From NCBI GenBank assembly GCA_965199005.1, contig CBDAQK010000006.1, positions 2,356,001-2,420,000 on the forward strand: DNA of 64,000 nt. Reading direction: 5' to 3'. This document shows positions 7,499 to 16,420 of the stretch, piece after piece. A program made the position numbers and the translations under genes. The DNA is from LMUY01 sp965199005. GTDB lineage: Bacteria; Pseudomonadota; Alphaproteobacteria; Acetobacterales; Acetobacteraceae. The notes beneath the pieces are model-generated. The model worked only from the letters and a program-made list of their open reading frames with translations, did not search any database and was not told the origin of the DNA. Every line of letters starts with the position of its first letter. The first letter of the stretch is position 1.

Positions 7499-10400
7499 TC
7501 ACTCCGCCGCGACGCGTTGCTCCACCATCTCGGCCGCGCGCGCCAGGTCGACTGACAGCAGCCGCGACACCCCGCGCTCCTGCATGGTAACGCCGTAAAG
7601 CCGGTCCATCCGCGCCATCGTCAGATGGTGGTGCGTCACCACCAGGAACCGCGTGCCCGTATCCTTCACCATCTCGCCCAGCAGGCTACAGAACCGCTCG
7701 ACGTTCGCGTCATCCAGCGGGGCATCCACCTCGTCCAGCACGCAGACGGGCGCCGGGTTGCAGCGGAACACGGCAAAGATCAGCGACAGCGCGGTCAGCG
7801 CCTGTTCCCCACCTGAAAGCAGCGACAGGGCCGACAGCTTCTTGCCCGGCGGCTGGGCGTAAATCTCCAGCCCGGCCTGCAACGGGTCGTCCGACCCCAC
7901 CAAGGCCAAATGCGCCCGGCCGCCGCCGAACATGCGCGCGAACAGCGTCTGGAAATGCTTGTCGACCTCGGCGAACACCTGGTTGAGGCGCTCCCGGCCC
8001 TCCCGGTTGATGTGGCCGATGGAGCCGCGCAGCTTGGCAATGGCGGTGCTGAGCTCATCCTTTTCGCCGCTAATGCCGGCGATGCGCGCTTCCATCTCCT
8101 CCGCCTCGATGGAGGCGCGCAAATTCACCGGCCCCATCTCCTCCCGCTCCTTGGTCAGGCGGTCGAGCCTGCGGCGGGCGCGTTCTTCCGCCTCCGGCGA
8201 CAGGTCGGCGGGCGGGGCGGGCAGATGGGGGGTGGCGCCCAGCCGTTCCAGAATGCGTTCCGCGACGGTTCCCCAGGCGTGGTCGGCCTGGATCGCGGCG
8301 GCCTCGCTGCGCACGATCTCCTCCCGTGCCATCGCGACAGCCGCCTCCGTGCTACGAGCCAAGGCTGCCGCCTTCGTGTCGGCTATGGTCGCCTCTTGAA
8401 GCGTGCTCGCGGCCCGGCGGTGCTCGATTTCGGCGGCCTTCAGCGCTTCCATCGCCTCCTCGGCGCGGGAGGCGACGGCGGATGGGCCCTCTTGCAGGCG
8501 GGCCTGTTCCGCCATGGCCTCGGCAGCGCGGGCGCGCAAATCCACCACGCGGCCCTCGGCTCCGGCGGCGCGAAGCGTCCAGTCGGCCGCCTCCGCCGCA
8601 ATCGCCTTGATCCGGGCAGCCCGCGTTGCTGCCTCCCGGTTACGGTCGCGCAAACCTGCCTCCGCCGCGGCATCCCGCGCCCGGGCGGCTGTGAGCGCAG
8701 CACGGGCCCGCTCCACCGTTTGCCGCAGCACGGTCAGGTCCGGCAGCATCGCCCGCTCGGCCTGGACAGCTGCCAGGGCGGCGTCCGCCTCAGCAGCCTC
8801 GGGTGCCAGCCGCCCCATCTGTTCGTCCAGCGCGGTCAACTTGGCCCGCGCCGCCTCCGCCTGCGCGGCGAGGCGAGCGCCATCGTTTCGCACCCGCTCC
8901 CACCGCTGCTCCGCATCGCGCCGGGCCAGGCGTGCCGCCGCGTCCGCCGACGCGGCAGCTTTATCCGCCGCGTCCGCCGCATGGCGAGCGGCGGATTGCT
9001 CCGCGGCACCTGCCTTCGCCTCGGCCAGACGCGCCCGCAAGGCCTTCAGCCGGTTGCGCTGCTGCAGGCGCACCGTTGCTGCCGTGGGGGTACCGCCGCG
9101 GATCGTATAGCCGTCCCAGCGCCACACCGCGCCATTGCGGGACACCAGTGTTTGCCCCACCGCGAGTTGAGCCTGCTTGGCATTGCCCTCCGGTTCGTCC
9201 TCGACCAGGCCAATCGCGGACAGTGCGCGTCGCAGCGCCACCGGCCCGGCAACCAACTCCGCCAGCGGAGTCGCCGGCAGCGCCGACGGCGGCAAATCCG
9301 GCAGCTCGCGCCAATGCCGCGCCGCGGAGGGGTCGGCGGAGCCGCCCAGTTCCTCCCCCAACACGGCACCCAGGGCGGCCTCCAATCCCGGCGGCACGGT
9401 GAGCGAATCCACCATCGGCGGCCAGCGCTCGCCATCCTTCACGCCCAGCACTTCGGCCAGCGCGGTGGTCTCGGCGGAGAGTTTGGCCAAGGCGGCGGCG
9501 GCCGCGGCATCACGTTGCCGCGCCTGGGACGCCGCCTCGGCTGCTGCCGCACGGCCCCGCTCCGCCTCGTCCTGCGCCTCTCGCGCGGCTTTGGCTTCCG
9601 CCTCCGAACGAGTCGCCAGTGCGGCAGCCTCCGCCACGCGTGCCGGGTCAATTTGGGCGGCAACGGCGCGGTCATGTTCAGCCCGCAATTGGGCCAATTG
9701 GCCCGACAAACGGCGCGCCCGCGCCTCCGCCTGCATCAGCGCCTGGCTCAGAGCTTGGCTGGTCGCCGTCAATTGCGCCGCGCGTTCGGTGGCATCATTG
9801 GCGGCAGCCTCCGCCTCCCGCACCGCCTCGCGCGCCGCCACCACCTCCGCCTCCGCCGCAGCGATGCGCCCGGCAGAGCCGGCATCCGCCTCGCGCAACT
9901 TGGCATCTTCCGCTGCCAGGCGGGCCGAGGCAGCATCCGAGTCGGCCTTTACCTGCTCGGCGTGATGCAAGTCGCGGCTGACCTGAAGCTGGCGTGACGT
10001 GGCGGCAGCCAACGCCTCCTTGGCCCGTGCGATCTCCGCCGCCACCTGTTCGCGCACGACCCGGTGGCGCTCCAGCGCGGTACGCGCCTCCGCCTCGATC
10101 GCGCGCAGCGGCGGCACCGCCGAAGCCGCCTCCGTCGTCTGCCGCGCCGCCACGGCAGCAGCCTCCGCCGCTTCGCGCAAGGTGGCCTGGGCCGTCACCA
10201 GCGCGGTGGCCGCCGCGGTTCGCGCCAGTTCGACCCGCGCCTTGGCCAGCGCCAGCAAATCGGCCTCGGCCTCTTTCACCGTGGTGGACAGGGTGCGCCA
10301 GCGATTGGCCTGCCGGACTTGCTTCTGCAGCCCGGCGAGTTGGCCGTCCAACTGCGTCCGCAAATCCTCCGCCCGCTCGAGGTTGGCCTCCGCGGCCCGG

Positions 10401-10957
10401 AGCTTCAACTCGGCCTCGTGCCTGCGGGCATGGAGGCCGGTAATGCCAGCAGCTTCCTCCAACACCGCACGGCGTTCATCCGGACGGGCATTGATAATCG
10501 TGCCGACGCGGCCTTGGCTGACCATGGCGGACGAGCGCGCGCCGCTCGCCAAATCGGCGAACAAGGTCTGCACGTCACGCGCCCGGACTTCGCGCCCATT
10601 GACGCGAAACGCACTGCCGGACCCACGTTCGATGCGGCGGCTGATCTGCAGTTCGGCCGCCTCGTGGAAGGGCGGCGGAGCGGCGCCGGTCGCCTCTTCA
10701 AGCGTCAGCACCACTTCGGCGAGGTTACGGCTCGGCCGGCCCGCGGTGCCCGCGAAGATGACATCATCCATCTCGCCGCCACGCAGCGAGCGGGCGTTGC
10801 TCTCGCCCATCGCCCACCGCAGGGCCTCCACCACATTCGACTTGCCGCACCCGTTCGGGCCGACCACGCCGGTCAGGCCGGGTAGAATTTCCACGGTTTG
10901 CGGCTCGGCGAAGCTCTTGAACCCGGCGATCCGCAAACGGCTGAAGGCGATGGGCAA
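7499..10957 (-). CDS. smc: Chromosome segregation ATPase SMC
   Basis: This 1152-aa protein has full SMC architecture: an N-terminal Walker A GPNGCGKSN (about residues 33-41), a long Ala/Glu/Arg-rich coiled coil, a hinge near 480-620, a second coiled coil, and a C-terminal LSGGEQALTALSL signature with Walker B VLDEVDAPLDD. It dimerises at the hinge and, with ScpA/ScpB, compacts and segregates the chromosome. It is 4 bp downstream of a DsbA-like gene, an arrangement common in Alphaproteobacteria. The Ala-rich coiled coil generates long spurious antisense reading frames. Confidence 0.98.
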   Translation of the reverse strand: MPIAFSRLRIAGFKSFAEPQTVEILPGLTGVVGPNGCGKSNVVEALRWAMGESNARSLRGGEMDDVIFAGTAGRPSRNLAEVVLTLEEATGAAPPPFHEAAELQISRRIERGSGSAFRVNGREVRARDVQTLFADLASGARSSAMVSQGRVGTIINARPDERRAVLEEAAGITGLHARRHEAELKLRAAEANLERAEDLRTQLDGQLAGLQKQVRQANRWRTLSTTVKEAEADLLALAKARVELARTAAATALVTAQATLREAAEAAAVAARQTTEAASAVPPLRAIEAEARTALERHRVVREQVAAEIARAKEALAAATSRQLQVSRDLHHAEQVKADSDAASARLAAEDAKLREADAGSAGRIAAAEAEVVAAREAVREAEAAANDATERAAQLTATSQALSQALMQAEARARRLSGQLAQLRAEHDRAVAAQIDPARVAEAAALATRSEAEAKAAREAQDEAERGRAAAAEAASQARQRDAAAAAALAKLSAETTALAEVLGVKDGERWPPMVDSLTVPPGLEAALGAVLGEELGGSADPSAARHWRELPDLPPSALPATPLAELVAGPVALRRALSAIGLVEDEPEGNAKQAQLAVGQTLVSRNGAVWRWDGYTIRGGTPTAATVRLQQRNRLKALRARLAEAKAGAAEQSAARHAADAADKAAASADAAARLARRDAEQRWERVRNDGARLAAQAEAARAKLTALDEQMGRLAPEAAEADAALAAVQAERAMLPDLTVLRQTVERARAALTAARARDAAAEAGLRDRNREAATRAARIKAIAAEAADWTLRAAGAEGRVVDLRARAAEAMAEQARLQEGPSAVASRAEEAMEALKAAEIEHRRAASTLQEATIADTKAAALARSTEAAVAMAREEIVRSEAAAIQADHAWGTVAERILERLGATPHLPAPPADLSPEAEERARRRLDRLTKEREEMGPVNLRASIEAEEMEARIAGISGEKDELSTAIAKLRGSIGHINREGRERLNQVFAEVDKHFQTLFARMFGGGRAHLALVGSDDPLQAGLEIYAQPPGKKLSALSLLSGGEQALTALSLIFAVFRCNPAPVCVLDEVDAPLDDANVERFCSLLGEMVKDTGTRFLVVTHHHLTMARMDRLYGVTMQERGVSRLLSVDLARAAEMVEQRVAAE

Positions 10958-10961
10958 GTGG

Positions 10962-11567
10962 TTAACTCACGGACGCAATGTATTTCGCAAGCTCGTCGTA
11001 CGGCCGTTCTCCGGCATAGGCCTTTTCGTTGATGATGAAGGTCGGCGTGCTGTCGACCTTATACTTGTCCACGCCATCCTGTTGTTCGGCCAAGATGGCG
11101 TCGCGCAGGGCGGTATCGGCAACCGTGGCATCAAACGTCGCGCGTGGCATACCCGCCAATGCAGCGCGCTTGAAGATTTCCTCGGTGGTGTTGATGTCGC
11201 GGGCGAAGGCCCAGCGGTCCTGGCTGGCCAACAACGTTAGCACAAATGCCTCATACCGCGACGGAGGCAGCGCACGCGCGACCATCGCCGCCGTCAGCGC
11301 GACCTGATCGAGCGGGAAGTCGCGGAAGATATAGCGCACCTTCCCCGTGTCGATCAGCTTCGCCTTGACCTCGGGGAAGACTTCTTTGCCCCATGCCGCA
11401 CAATGCGTGCAGGTGAGCGAAAACCACTCCTGCATCGTCACCTTGGCATCCGGTGAGCCCAGCATACGGTCGCTCATCCGCGGATCGGGGTCCCCAGCGC
11501 GGGCGAAACCCGGGGCCAGGGCAAGAGTGGCGGAGCTTGCGAGGAGAAGACGGCGGGAGAGGAGCAT
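10962..11567 (-). CDS. DsbA-family thioredoxin-fold protein
   Basis: This 201-aa periplasmic protein has an N-terminal signal (RR followed by a hydrophobic run, cleavage near 'GFARA'). A DsbA-type thioredoxin fold carries the active-site CTHC (Cys53/Cys56). The cis-Pro loop appears in 'VDSTPTFIIN'. It most likely oxidises or isomerises disulfides, or acts as a BdbD/DsbA-like partner in envelope protein folding. It lies 4 bp upstream of smc in the same direction, so the two are probably cotranscribed, although no functional link is known. Confidence 0.88.
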   Translation of the reverse strand: MLLSRRLLLASSATLALAPGFARAGDPDPRMSDRMLGSPDAKVTMQEWFSLTCTHCAAWGKEVFPEVKAKLIDTGKVRYIFRDFPLDQVALTAAMVARALPPSRYEAFVLTLLASQDRWAFARDINTTEEIFKRAALAGMPRATFDATVADTALRDAILAEQQDGVDKYKVDSTPTFIINEKAYAGERPYDELAKYIASVS

Positions 11568-11694
11568 CGGAGCCTCTTACAAGTAAGTGCCGAGTCGGCG
11601 ACCTGCTTGTAGCACAGCCCGAAACCCCGTCTGCAACGGGCACACAGTCTCGAACTGGCCGGGCTGGCGCCCGGCCATGCACTCGGTTGGCGGG

Positions 11695-11901
11695 TTAGAG
11701 GCCCGTCTTTACGTCGTTGGCACCGCGCGTCACGGCGTTCCCGGTCGCGGCAACATCCTTGCCCACGCCTGCCGTCGTGTTGCAGCCAGCCAGCAACAAC
11801 CCTGCCGCCATCGCGACGACAATGCCGAACGCCCCCGCACGGCGCCTCCGCTCCGGCGAGGTTTTCGGCGCTTCAGTGTGAACCGATTGACGAACTTCCA
11901 T
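11695..11901 (-). CDS. Entericidin-type small lipoprotein
   Basis: This 68-aa protein has an N-terminal polar and Arg-rich extension, a hydrophobic segment and a lipobox LLLAGC, then the entericidin-like tail 'NTTAGVGKDVAATG'. Entericidins are tiny cell-envelope lipoproteins described as an antidote/toxin pair in enterics, with mostly unknown roles elsewhere. The start at 11901 has a GGAG 8 bases upstream. The roughly 23-residue extension before the membrane segment is longer than in classical EcnA/B, so an internal Met nearer the signal is an alternative start. Confidence 0.7.
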   Translation of the reverse strand: MEVRQSVHTEAPKTSPERRRRAGAFGIVVAMAAGLLLAGCNTTAGVGKDVAATGNAVTRGANDVKTGL

Positions 11902-11960
11902 GGCTTTAACTCCTTCCGTTACGAAGGAACAACGCGTCGGCAGTCCACGGGTTGCAAAAC

Positions 11961-12181
11961 TCAGTGCAATGGTGCCCCGGGCACCAACGCCGGCCGGGCG
12001 CGGGCGAAGGCATCCATGGCCGAGCAATTTTGTGCAATCCGCTCCACTTCCGGCAGGGTCGGCACGTCTTGCTCCCCGAGATCCAGGTCGCCGGGGGTTT
12101 CCCGATGGGCCAGCCCCTTGACGTTCAGCGCCACCCGCACTGGTAAATGGCCGCCGAACGCCAGAAGCCGTATATTTCCAC
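11961..12181 (-). pseudogene. Remnant of a maleylacetoacetate isomerase / glutathione S-transferase gene
   Basis: Directly after the acs stop, a GTG at 12181 opens a frame reading VEIYGFWRSAAIYQ, a recognisable GST-zeta N-terminus. A frameshift is then needed to continue as 'PVRVALNVKGLAHRE'. The sequence jumps from 'DLGEQD' to a C-terminal-like 'AQNCSAMDAFARARP' and stops at 11961. Zeta-class GST/MaiA proteins are about 215 aa; here only about 70 codons remain. A large internal deletion plus a frameshift mark it as a decayed gene. Maleylacetoacetate isomerase acts in tyrosine/homogentisate catabolism. Confidence 0.75.
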
Positions 12182-12183
12182 GA

Positions 12184-14160
12184 TCACGGCTTCCGGTTTT
12201 CGATGAGATCCCCAACGACCCCCGGGTCGGCAAGGGTGGAGGTATCACCCAGCCCCTCCGTCTCGTTGGCAGCGATCTTGCGAAGGATCCGGCGCATGAT
12301 CTTGCCGGACCGGGTTTTGGGCAGGCCCGGGGCCCATTGGATGGCGTCCGGCGCCGCGATCGGCCCGATTTGCTTGCGTACCCAGGCGACCAGTTCCTTG
12401 CGCAACTCCTCGGTCGGCTCCGCGCCGGTCTTGAGCGTGACATAGGCGTAAATGCCCTGGCCCTTGATGTCGTGCGGAAACCCGACCACCGCCGCCTCAG
12501 CCACCAGCCTATGCGCAACCAGTGCCGATTCCACCTCGGCCGTCCCCATGCGGTGGCCCGACACGTTGATCACGTCGTCTACCCGGCCGGTGATCCACCA
12601 ATAGCCATCCGCATCCCGGCGCGCGCCGTCACCGGTGCAATACTTGCCGGGAAAGGTGGTGAAATAGGTCTGCACGAAGCGGTCGTGGTCGCCATACAGC
12701 GTGCGCATCTGGCCGGGCCAGCTATCGGTGAGGCACAGATTACCCTCCACCGCGCCCTCCAGCTCCTTCCCCTCGGCATCCACGAGCACGGGATGCACCC
12801 CCGGCAGCGGCAAGGTCGCGGAGCCCGGCTTCAAGGCGGTGGCACCGGGCAACGGGCTGATCAGGATGCCGCCCGTCTCGGTCTGCCACCATGTGTCGAC
12901 GATCGGGCAGCGCTCGCCCCCGACGACGCGGTGATACCACAGCCAGGCCTCGGGATTGATCGGCTCCCCGACGCTGCCCAGAATGCGCAGGCTGGCGCGG
13001 CTGGTCGCCTTCACCGGGCCGTCGCCATCGCGCATCAGCGCCCGGATGGCCGTGGGCGCGGTGTAGAAGATGTTGACCTTGTGCTTGTCCACCACTTGCC
13101 AGAAGCGCGACGCATCCGGATAGCTCGGGATTCCCTCGAACATCAGCGTCGTGGCACCATTCGCGAGCGGTCCATACACGATGTAGGTATGTCCGGTGAC
13201 CCAGCCGACATCGGCGGTGCACCAGTACACCTCGCCCGGGCGGTAATCGAACACCAGCTCGTGGGTGAAACTGGCCCACACCATGTAACCGCCCGTGGTG
13301 TGCAGAACGCCCTTCGGTTTCCCCGTGCTGCCCGAGGTGTAGAGGATGAAGAGCGGGTCCTCCGCCCCCATCGGCTCCGGCTCGCAATCCGGGGCGGCGG
13401 CGGCCAGCAGGGCGGCATAATCGTGGTCGCGGCCCTCCTGCATCGCCACCGTGCCGCCCGTGACCTTTACCACCAGCACGTCCTTGATGGTGGGGCACTG
13501 CTTCAGCGCCTCGTCGACATTCATCTTCAACGCCACTTTGCGGCCGCCGCGCCGCCCCTCGTCGGCAGTGATCAGTAGCGTGGACCCGCAATCCTGGATG
13601 CGGTTGGCAAGGCTATCCGGCGAAAACCCGGCGAACACGACGGCGTGCACCGCTCCCACCCGGGCGCAGGCCAGCATCGCCACCGCCGCCTCCACCACCA
13701 TGGGCAGGTAGATCGTCACCCGATCCCCTCGCTTGACCCCGCGCGCCCGCAGCACGTTCGCCAGCCGGCAGACCTGCGCGTGCAACTCGCGATACGTCAC
13801 CGAGCGCTGGCTGTTGGGGTCGTCACCCTCCCACAGGATCGCGACCTGGTCGCCGCGGGTCTTCAGGTGGGCATCCAGGCAGACCGCGGAGGCATTCAGC
13901 CGGCCGTCCTCGAACCACTTGATCGCGACGTCGCCATCGAACGTCGTGTTCTTGATCAGGGTCGGCTCGCGGATCCAGGCAATACGGCGCGCCGTCTCAG
14001 CCCAGAAATGCTCCGGGTCACGCGCGGCATGGTTCACCATCAGCCGGTATTTCTCGCCGTTGACATGGGCCGCGGCAGCCAGTCCCGGATTGACGTGGAA
14101 CACGGTCGCCTCCGGGGCAGCGGCGTCTGAATTGATATCGATCGGCGTTGGTTCGGTCAT
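12184..14160 (-). CDS. acs: Acetyl-CoA synthetase
   Basis: This 658-aa protein matches the length and motifs of Acs: the 'YTSGSTGKPKG' ATP loop (about residue 270), 'DVGWVTGHTYIVYGPL', 'TWWQTETGG', and the C-terminal PKTRSGKIMRR, whose Lys (about 620) is the acetylation-regulated catalytic residue. It converts acetate, ATP and CoA to acetyl-CoA. The start 'MTEPTPID' at 14160 is preferred because it gives family length; a GTG at 14193 would add 11 residues. The gene is followed within 3 bp by the GST/MaiA remnant. Confidence 0.95.
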   Translation of the reverse strand: MTEPTPIDINSDAAAPEATVFHVNPGLAAAAHVNGEKYRLMVNHAARDPEHFWAETARRIAWIREPTLIKNTTFDGDVAIKWFEDGRLNASAVCLDAHLKTRGDQVAILWEGDDPNSQRSVTYRELHAQVCRLANVLRARGVKRGDRVTIYLPMVVEAAVAMLACARVGAVHAVVFAGFSPDSLANRIQDCGSTLLITADEGRRGGRKVALKMNVDEALKQCPTIKDVLVVKVTGGTVAMQEGRDHDYAALLAAAAPDCEPEPMGAEDPLFILYTSGSTGKPKGVLHTTGGYMVWASFTHELVFDYRPGEVYWCTADVGWVTGHTYIVYGPLANGATTLMFEGIPSYPDASRFWQVVDKHKVNIFYTAPTAIRALMRDGDGPVKATSRASLRILGSVGEPINPEAWLWYHRVVGGERCPIVDTWWQTETGGILISPLPGATALKPGSATLPLPGVHPVLVDAEGKELEGAVEGNLCLTDSWPGQMRTLYGDHDRFVQTYFTTFPGKYCTGDGARRDADGYWWITGRVDDVINVSGHRMGTAEVESALVAHRLVAEAAVVGFPHDIKGQGIYAYVTLKTGAEPTEELRKELVAWVRKQIGPIAAPDAIQWAPGLPKTRSGKIMRRILRKIAANETEGLGDTSTLADPGVVGDLIENRKP

Positions 14161-14208
14161 GGTCGTACTTCCCGGGATATCCTTTGCAGGCACGCTATCA
14201 ACCTCGGA

Positions 14209-14616
14209 TCAGCGCTTGAAGCCCCCGAGCTTGCAGATATGGGCCCATTCCTCCGCGGTAACGGGTCCAACCGAAAGGCGGGACAGGCGGACGAGTGACA
14301 TTTGCGCCAAGGCGGGGTCCGCTTTGATTTCCGCCAAAGTCACCGGCCGGGCCATCGGGCCCACCGCCTTCATGTCGACGGACACCCATTTCTCGTCGGT
14401 TGGGTCGGGATAGGCTTCGCGCACCACCTCCACCACCCCGACGATCTCCTTGCCGATATTGGAGTGGTAGAAGAAGCAGCGGTCGCGTTTGCGCATCGCC
14501 GCCAGGTTGTTCTTCGCCTGGTGGCTGCGTACGCCGGTCCATGGTTCGACCTTGTTGGCGACCTGCTGGTCCCAGCTGAACGCGTCGGGTTCGGATTTGA
14601 CCAACCAGTAGGCCAT
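14209..14616 (-). CDS. EVE domain protein (PUA-like)
   Basis: At 135 aa this is a single EVE domain, beginning with the signature 'WLVKSEPDAFSW' and continuing with 'GVRSHQAKNNLAAM' and 'RDRCFFYHS'. EVE domains (thymocyte nuclear protein 1 family) have a PUA-like fold that binds modified nucleobases and are often found near RNA/DNA-modification or quality-control genes. It starts with a TGATG overlap with the YCII gene upstream, so the two are translationally coupled. Ligand unknown. Confidence 0.9.
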   Translation of the reverse strand: MAYWLVKSEPDAFSWDQQVANKVEPWTGVRSHQAKNNLAAMRKRDRCFFYHSNIGKEIVGVVEVVREAYPDPTDEKWVSVDMKAVGPMARPVTLAEIKADPALAQMSLVRLSRLSVGPVTAEEWAHICKLGGFKR

Positions 14617-14900
14617 CAGACTGGCACGCCGTCCTTGATCACGACGCGGAACCCCCGGATCGTCGTGCGGGCGAACAGGCCTGCCTCCGCATAGGGGTCG
14701 TTGGCGGCGAAGACGGCGGCGGCGGCATGGTCGGCCACGTCGACCACGAGCATCGAGCCGAAGGGTTGCCCGGCATCGTCGAGCAGCGGACCACCATAAG
14801 CCACCGGTTGAGTGGCGAGGTAGCTCAGGTGGGTCGGCCGGGTGGCCTGGCGCAGCGTCAGGCTATCGGGCTTGTCGAGGCAGGTGATGACGAACAGCAT
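14616..14900 (-). CDS. YCII-related domain protein (YciI-like)
   Basis: This 94-aa YciI-like protein shows 'MLFVITCLDKPDS' and a conserved 'RPTHLSYL' His segment, followed by 'NDPYAEAGLF', the typical YCII C-terminal motif. YCII proteins have a ferredoxin-like alpha/beta fold with a putative His-Asp active site but mostly unknown reactions. The start at 14900 has a GGAGG 7 bases upstream; a longer version would start six codons earlier. It is coupled to the EVE gene downstream. Confidence 0.88.
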   Translation of the reverse strand: MLFVITCLDKPDSLTLRQATRPTHLSYLATQPVAYGGPLLDDAGQPFGSMLVVDVADHAAAAVFAANDPYAEAGLFARTTIRGFRVVIKDGVPV

Positions 14901-14961
14901 GGGCGACCTCCGCAACACCTCAAGGGCCTAACGTTGCCTTGGGGAACCTAAAGTCTATGTC

Positions 14962-15792
14962 ATGCAGGCCCCGCGGGGAACCGTGTGGCTTCTAACTCCC
15001 GCCCTGGACATGTATAGTTCGGCCGTGGACGCGCCATCCCTCTTATCCCTTCGTTCGAACCTGGGGTTGCATCGGTTTGCCAATCCGGGCCGGTTTCTGC
15101 GCTTGGCGGCGGCGGTGCAGCCGTGGCTGGGGTGGGGGGGCATGGCGGTCACGGGGGTGGGGCTGTATTGGGCCTTGTTCGTCTCCCCGGCGGATTGGCA
15201 GCAGGGGGACGCGGTGCGCATCATGTATGTGCACGTGCCTGCGGCCTGGCTCGCCTCGTTGGGGTATTTCGGGCTGGCGCTCTGTTGCGCCGCTTCCATC
15301 ATCTGGCGCCATCCGTTGGCGGATTTGGCCGCGGTGGAGATCGGGCCGGTGGGGGCCGGGTTCACCGCGATCTGCCTTGCCACCGGCAGCCTGTGGGGCA
15401 AGCCGATGTGGGGGGCCTGGTGGGTGTGGGATGCGCGGCTGACCTCGGTGTTGGTGCTGTTCTTCCTCTATCTGGGCCATATCGCGCTGGTGCGGGCGTT
15501 CGACGATCCGCAGCGCGGCTACCGGGCGGGGGCGATCCTGGGCCTGGTGGGCGTGGTGAACCTGCCGGTCATCAAATTCTCAGTTGATTGGTGGAACACG
15601 CTGCACCAGCCCGCCACCATCACCTTGACGGGCGCGCCGACGATGGCGCTGGCCATGCTGTGGCCGCTGCTGGTCTGCACGGTGGGCTACACGCTGATCT
15701 TCGCGGCGCTGGTGGTGGCGCGGACGCGGGCTGCGGTGATCGAGCGGCGGATTCGCGGGCTGCTGATGGCGCGCAGCGAGGCCGTGGCGTGA
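14962..15792 (+). CDS. ccmC: Heme exporter/handling protein CcmC
   Basis: This 276-aa polytopic membrane protein carries the tryptophan-rich WWD-type motif 'WGAWWVWD' (about residues 150-157) and flanking heme-ligand His residues ('YVHVPAAW' His91 and 'WWNTLHQP'). CcmC stabilises heme on the chaperone CcmE in cytochrome c maturation system I. The first 30 residues are longer than usual, and a start at 15010 (Met17) is possible but has no better ribosome-binding site. It is the first gene of an overlapping seven-gene ccm operon. Confidence 0.93.
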   Translation: MQAPRGTVWLLTPALDMYSSAVDAPSLLSLRSNLGLHRFANPGRFLRLAAAVQPWLGWGGMAVTGVGLYWALFVSPADWQQGDAVRIMYVHVPAAWLASLGYFGLALCCAASIIWRHPLADLAAVEIGPVGAGFTAICLATGSLWGKPMWGAWWVWDARLTSVLVLFFLYLGHIALVRAFDDPQRGYRAGAILGLVGVVNLPVIKFSVDWWNTLHQPATITLTGAPTMALAMLWPLLVCTVGYTLIFAALVVARTRAAVIERRIRGLLMARSEAVA

Positions 15793-15926
15793 CCCATCTG
15801 GGGTTCGTCGCGGCGTCCTACGCCATCGCGATCCTGGTGCCTGCCGGGTTCGCGGTGGCGGCCGCGCGGCGGCTGTCGCTGGCCCGGCGCCGCCTGGCTG
15901 CCATCGATCCGCGGGGCTTGCGTTGA
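15789..15926 (+). CDS. ccmD: Heme exporter protein CcmD
   Basis: This 45-aa single-span membrane protein starts with GTG in a GTGA overlap with the ccmC stop. It has a hydrophobic helix ('FVAASYAIAILVPAGF') followed by an Arg-rich cytoplasmic tail ('RRLSLARRRLAA'), as expected of CcmD. CcmD helps release holo-CcmE from the CcmABC complex. Position between ccmC and ccmE supports the call. Confidence 0.85.
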   Translation: MTHLGFVAASYAIAILVPAGFAVAAARRLSLARRRLAAIDPRGLR

Positions 15927-16420
15927 CCCGCAAGCGCCGCCGCATGGCGATATTGCTGGCCTGCGGCTTGGGGCTCGGCTCGGCCACGGCGCTGTCGCTC
16001 TCGGCGTTCAGCAGCGACTTGGTGTTCTTCGTGGCCCCGTCGGATTTGGCGGAGAAAGGCGTGCCCGGACGCTCGCTGCGCCTGGGCGGGCTGGTGGAGA
16101 CGGGGTCGGTGCGCCGGGTCTCCACGGGTGGGGAGCCAGTGGCGCATTTCCGGGTGACGGACGGCCGCGCCAGCGTGGACGTGGCCTATACGGGCATCCT
16201 GCCGGATTTGTTCCGCGAGGGTCAGGGCGTGGTGACGCTGGGCACGCTGCGGCCGGATGGCACCTTCCTCGCCAGCGAGGTGCTGGCCAAACATGACGAG
16301 ACCTACATGCCGAAGGATGTGGCCGACGCCTTGAAGAAGGCCGGCATGTGGGACCCGACGAAGGGCCCGCCACCGCCCGCGGCGACCTGGAATACCATGG
16401 CGACGAGGACATCCGGATGA
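15923..16420 (+). CDS. ccmE: Periplasmic heme chaperone CcmE
   Basis: This 165-aa protein has an Arg/Lys-rich N-terminus and a single membrane anchor, then the CcmE beta-barrel. The covalent heme-binding His124 and Tyr128 are in 'LAKHDETYMP'. Translation appears to start at a TTG (15923) overlapping the ccmD stop; this gives the canonical 'TRKRRRM' N-terminus. An ATG seven codons later would remove the positive residues. CcmE shuttles heme from CcmC to CcmF/H. Confidence 0.93.
   Translation: MTRKRRRMAILLACGLGLGSATALSLSAFSSDLVFFVAPSDLAEKGVPGRSLRLGGLVETGSVRRVSTGGEPVAHFRVTDGRASVDVAYTGILPDLFREGQGVVTLGTLRPDGTFLASEVLAKHDETYMPKDVADALKKAGMWDPTKGPPPPAATWNTMATRTSG

Noticed and set aside
7910..9997. 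695-codon open frame antisense to smc
   Set aside because: The smc coiled coil is Ala/Arg/Glu-rich with GC-biased third positions, which keeps the opposite strand free of stops. The translation shows no domain, and smc is certain.
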